Shown here: positions 3,659-5,132 of the stretch, piece after piece
Layout: the number at the start of each line of letters is the position of its first letter
Position numbering within the stretch: the first letter of the stretch is position 1
Origin: Candidatus Anoxychlamydiales bacterium
GTDB lineage: Bacteria; Chlamydiota; Chlamydiia; Chlamydiales; SM23-39
Length of the DNA: 5,132 nucleotides
Assembly (NCBI GenBank): GCA_011064865.1
Contig: JAAKFX010000108.1
Span: 1 to 5,132, forward strand
Reading direction: 5' to 3'
Made by a program: the position numbers and the translations under genes
Notes under the pieces: model-generated
What the model saw: only the letters and a program-made list of their open reading frames with translations
What the model was told of the DNA's origin: nothing
Database searches by the model: none

Positions 3659-5132
3659 TTAACATCTATAGTAATATTTATGACCAGATGGAGCAGATTC
3701 GAATAAAGGTTTCAAAGGATTCCCTGTTACGTACAGATCCCTTAACTCTTTTAAATCACCTATAGTATCTGGTAATTCTTCCAAATCATTGCAGCGTAGA
3801 GAGATCTTTTTTAAACTTACCAAACGATTAATAGATCTTGGTAATGTTTTTAAATGATTTTCAGAAAGATTTAATTCTCTTAATTTGGTTAATTCAAAAA
3901 AAGATTCAGGCAATTTTTTTAAGTTATTCCAAGCAAGAAATAGAATTTTTAAATCTACTAAATGACCTATTGCATAATGTAAATAATGGATATTTAAATC
4001 GCTCAGTTGCAGAGAAAATATTTCATTGAAATTACATTGTACCCAAAGATCAAATTTTTTGATCACTTTGAGAGCATCCTCTTTTTCTAATTCATCAAAA
4101 TTAGGATAACATCTATCAGGATATTGGCTTTTTATTGCATTCCAAATAGTAATTGTATCTTTTTTGTAAACTAATACTTGATCTGCAAAATTTTCTAAGT
4201 CTTCATCCGAGATAGAATCTTTTTCAAGAATTTCTTTAATTAGTTGATTTTTAGTTTCTAATAAAGATTCTTGATTAATATTTATTTGTGTCCAATAGTT
4301 GCTTGTTAAAGGAACTAATTTAGAAAAAACGCTTTTGAAAATTCTAGTGATATCATCAATAAGTGATGATACAATGATATTTGGAACTGTTTCTGTAAGA
4401 TTTAAAGTAGAACCATCGTAAGGACATTTATTAGATTTGACAAATGCAGTTTTATCAAAAGTATGACCACACAACGCTACTAAAGGCTCTTCAAATATTT
4501 TTTTTGAAAAAGGACATATAAGCTCTTTTAAAAAATTAAATCGATAATTTGTAGGTTCTTTAGCTGCTTTGATAGTTATAAAATGATTCAGTTCTTCTAA
4601 AAAAGCATCATATCCTTCTTCTATTGCCCTGTCGAAATTTACTTTATATTGAATTATTCCATCTGTTAATTCATTTACTTTGCAGCTCCTTTGACAAAGA
4701 ACAAAGCTAGAAACAGTAGCAATAGCTGTTAAAGTATTAATTTTTGAATAGAATATACAGTCTGTTTCTTGTTTATTGCTCAAAGAATATTTGACTAAAC
4801 AAACTTCATTGTACAAGCGGCTACAACATGGGAGTTTTACTGGATTGATAAGTAAATTTTTCCCAATTGTACATAGATCTGTAGGCAGTAAAAAAGAAGC
4901 TTCTTCATTGCTATTTGCAGAGTAGGGTCCTCCTGAACAGGTTTTCATCGCTATGATCCCTATGCCTGCCCCGGCAGCTTTTACTATCTCTTTTGCTTCA
5001 TTAAGGTTCATAGCTAGAGGTTTTTCGCAGATTATATGTTTCCCTGCTTTCAGCGCCTCAATTATTATTTCTTTATGCACAAAGTTTGGAGTACAAATCT
5101 CTATAATATCTATATCATCCATGGCTAAAAGG
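3659..5132 (-). CDS. Mosaic protein: dehydrogenase fragment fused to double U-box/LRR protein, 5' end outside window
   Basis: The frame stays open to the right edge, so the true start is not visible; residues here count from the first ATG at 5122 (487 residues). Residues 1-50 are a Gfo/Idh/MocA oxidoreductase piece (ICTPNFVHKE, then EKPLAMN). Residues 51-66 (GAGIGIIAMKTCSGGP) resemble an aldo/keto-reductase strand. Residues 80-126 look like a degenerate U-box/RING (NPVKLPCC, YNEVCLVKY). Residues 198-261 form a clear U-box (ICPFSKKIFEEP, LCGHTFDK, CPYDG, VPN), the E2-binding fold of eukaryotic E3 ubiquitin ligases. Residues 262-365 are charged, helical-looking and unassigned. Residues 366-475 hold about four 23-residue leucine-rich repeats, probably for binding a target. 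The U-box/LRR part suits a secreted chlamydial effector acting in the host cell, but no secretion signal can be proven. There is no methionine after residue 59 (ATG 4948). Expression of the fusion is uncertain. Confidence 0.7.
   Translation of the reverse strand, partial: LLAMDDIDIIEICTPNFVHKEIIIEALKAGKHIICEKPLAMNLNEAKEIVKAAGAGIGIIAMKTCSGGPYSANSNEEASFLLPTDLCTIGKNLLINPVKLPCCSRLYNEVCLVKYSLSNKQETDCIFYSKINTLTAIATVSSFVLCQRSCKVNELTDGIIQYKVNFDRAIEEGYDAFLEELNHFITIKAAKEPTNYRFNFLKELICPFSKKIFEEPLVALCGHTFDKTAFVKSNKCPYDGSTLNLTETVPNIIVSSLIDDITRIFKSVFSKLVPLTSNYWTQININQESLLETKNQLIKEILEKDSISDEDLENFADQVLVYKKDTITIWNAIKSQYPDRCYPNFDELEKEDALKVIKKFDLWVQCNFNEIFSLQLSDLNIHYLHYAIGHLVDLKILFLAWNNLKKLPESFFELTKLRELNLSENHLKTLPRSINRLVSLKKISLRCNDLEELPDTIGDLKELRDLYVTGNPLKPLFESAPSGHKYYYRC
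3698..4027 (-). repeat. Leucine-rich repeat array (coding), 23-residue period
   Basis: Residues 366-388, 389-411, 412-434 and 435-457 of the mosaic protein follow the pattern LxxLxLxxNxLxxLPxxxxxL, and a partial fifth unit (458-475) caps the array. The second to fourth units are canonical (for example LRELNLSENHLKTLP); the first is more divergent. The 23-residue period with LP matches bacterial and plant-type short LRRs, which form a curved protein-binding surface. Confidence 0.85.
4973..5132 (-). other. Fragment of a Gfo/Idh/MocA-family dehydrogenase
   Basis: Reading leftwards from the window edge, the frame gives LLAMDDIDIIEICTPNFVH, then EALKAGKHIICEKPLAMN and EAKEIVKAA. This is the middle and end of the NAD(P)-binding Rossmann domain of the family, including the EKP motif that contributes the catalytic-site lysine. 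Residues upstream of ATG 5122 (Leu-Leu-Ala) also fit the family, so that ATG is internal and the GxGxxG loop should lie beyond the edge. The rest of the enzyme (normally about 250-300 more residues, with the substrate-binding domain) is absent; a different protein follows in frame. As a dehydrogenase this is broken. Confidence 0.8.

Noticed and set aside
3838..4029. Plus-strand open frame of 63 codons
   Set aside because: It is opposite the leucine-rich repeat region, whose sense-strand protein pattern is clear; the opposing frame is a by-product of the repeated Leu/Lys/Asn codons.
4837..4908. Short minus-strand frame from ATG 4908, downstream of AGGAGG (4934-4929)
   Set aside because: The spacing of about 20 bases is too long, the frame is only 23 codons, and it is out of frame with the U-box protein.
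1..5132. CRISPR array, tRNA or rRNA genes, insertion-sequence ends
   Set aside because: I saw no regularly spaced direct repeats, no cloverleaf-like segments, no transposase motifs and no long terminal inverted repeats. The fusion on the right could still be mobile-element related, but nothing in the window shows it.

Overview
The window looks like chromosomal DNA of a member of the Chlamydiae, probably an AT-rich environmental lineage (Rhabdochlamydia-, Simkania- or Parachlamydia-like) rather than Chlamydia itself. The reasons are the rsfS-fabF-Nudix gene order, which I recall from Chlamydia trachomatis (CT769-CT770-CT771), a strikingly plant/plastid-like FabF, a stand-alone BioY biotin importer, and a U-box/LRR protein of the eukaryote-like type that amoeba- and arthropod-associated chlamydiae carry in large families. 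GC content is roughly one third by eye. The lineage is inference; no rRNA or other decisive marker is present.

Left half (1-3254, plus strand): five tightly packed housekeeping genes, nadD (NAD synthesis), rsfS (ribosome silencing), fabF (fatty-acid elongation), an Ap4A-type Nudix hydrolase and bioY (biotin uptake). Gaps are 5-33 nt and no promoter is visible between them, so they probably form one transcription unit that starts left of the window. The set joins cofactor supply (NAD, biotin), lipid synthesis and growth/stress control: biotin taken up by BioY feeds acetyl-CoA carboxylase, which supplies the malonyl units that FabF condenses.

Right half (3259-5132, minus strand): this part converges on the operon. 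A small, very basic unrecognised protein (87 aa) ends 4 nt from the end of bioY and has its own plausible promoter and an unusual CCCCCGGGGG palindrome just before its start. Beyond a 136-nt spacer lies a long reading frame that runs off the right edge. It is a mosaic: a piece of a Gfo/Idh/MocA-type dehydrogenase, then a short GC-rich stretch resembling an aldo/keto-reductase strand, then a protein with two U-box-like modules (the first degenerate) and about four leucine-rich repeats. The last part resembles a secreted E3 ubiquitin-ligase effector, which has no use in a bacterial cytoplasm and would act in a eukaryotic host. It contains no internal methionine, so its natural start has either been lost in the fusion or lies at the junction. 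This fused gene is the most interesting item in the window.
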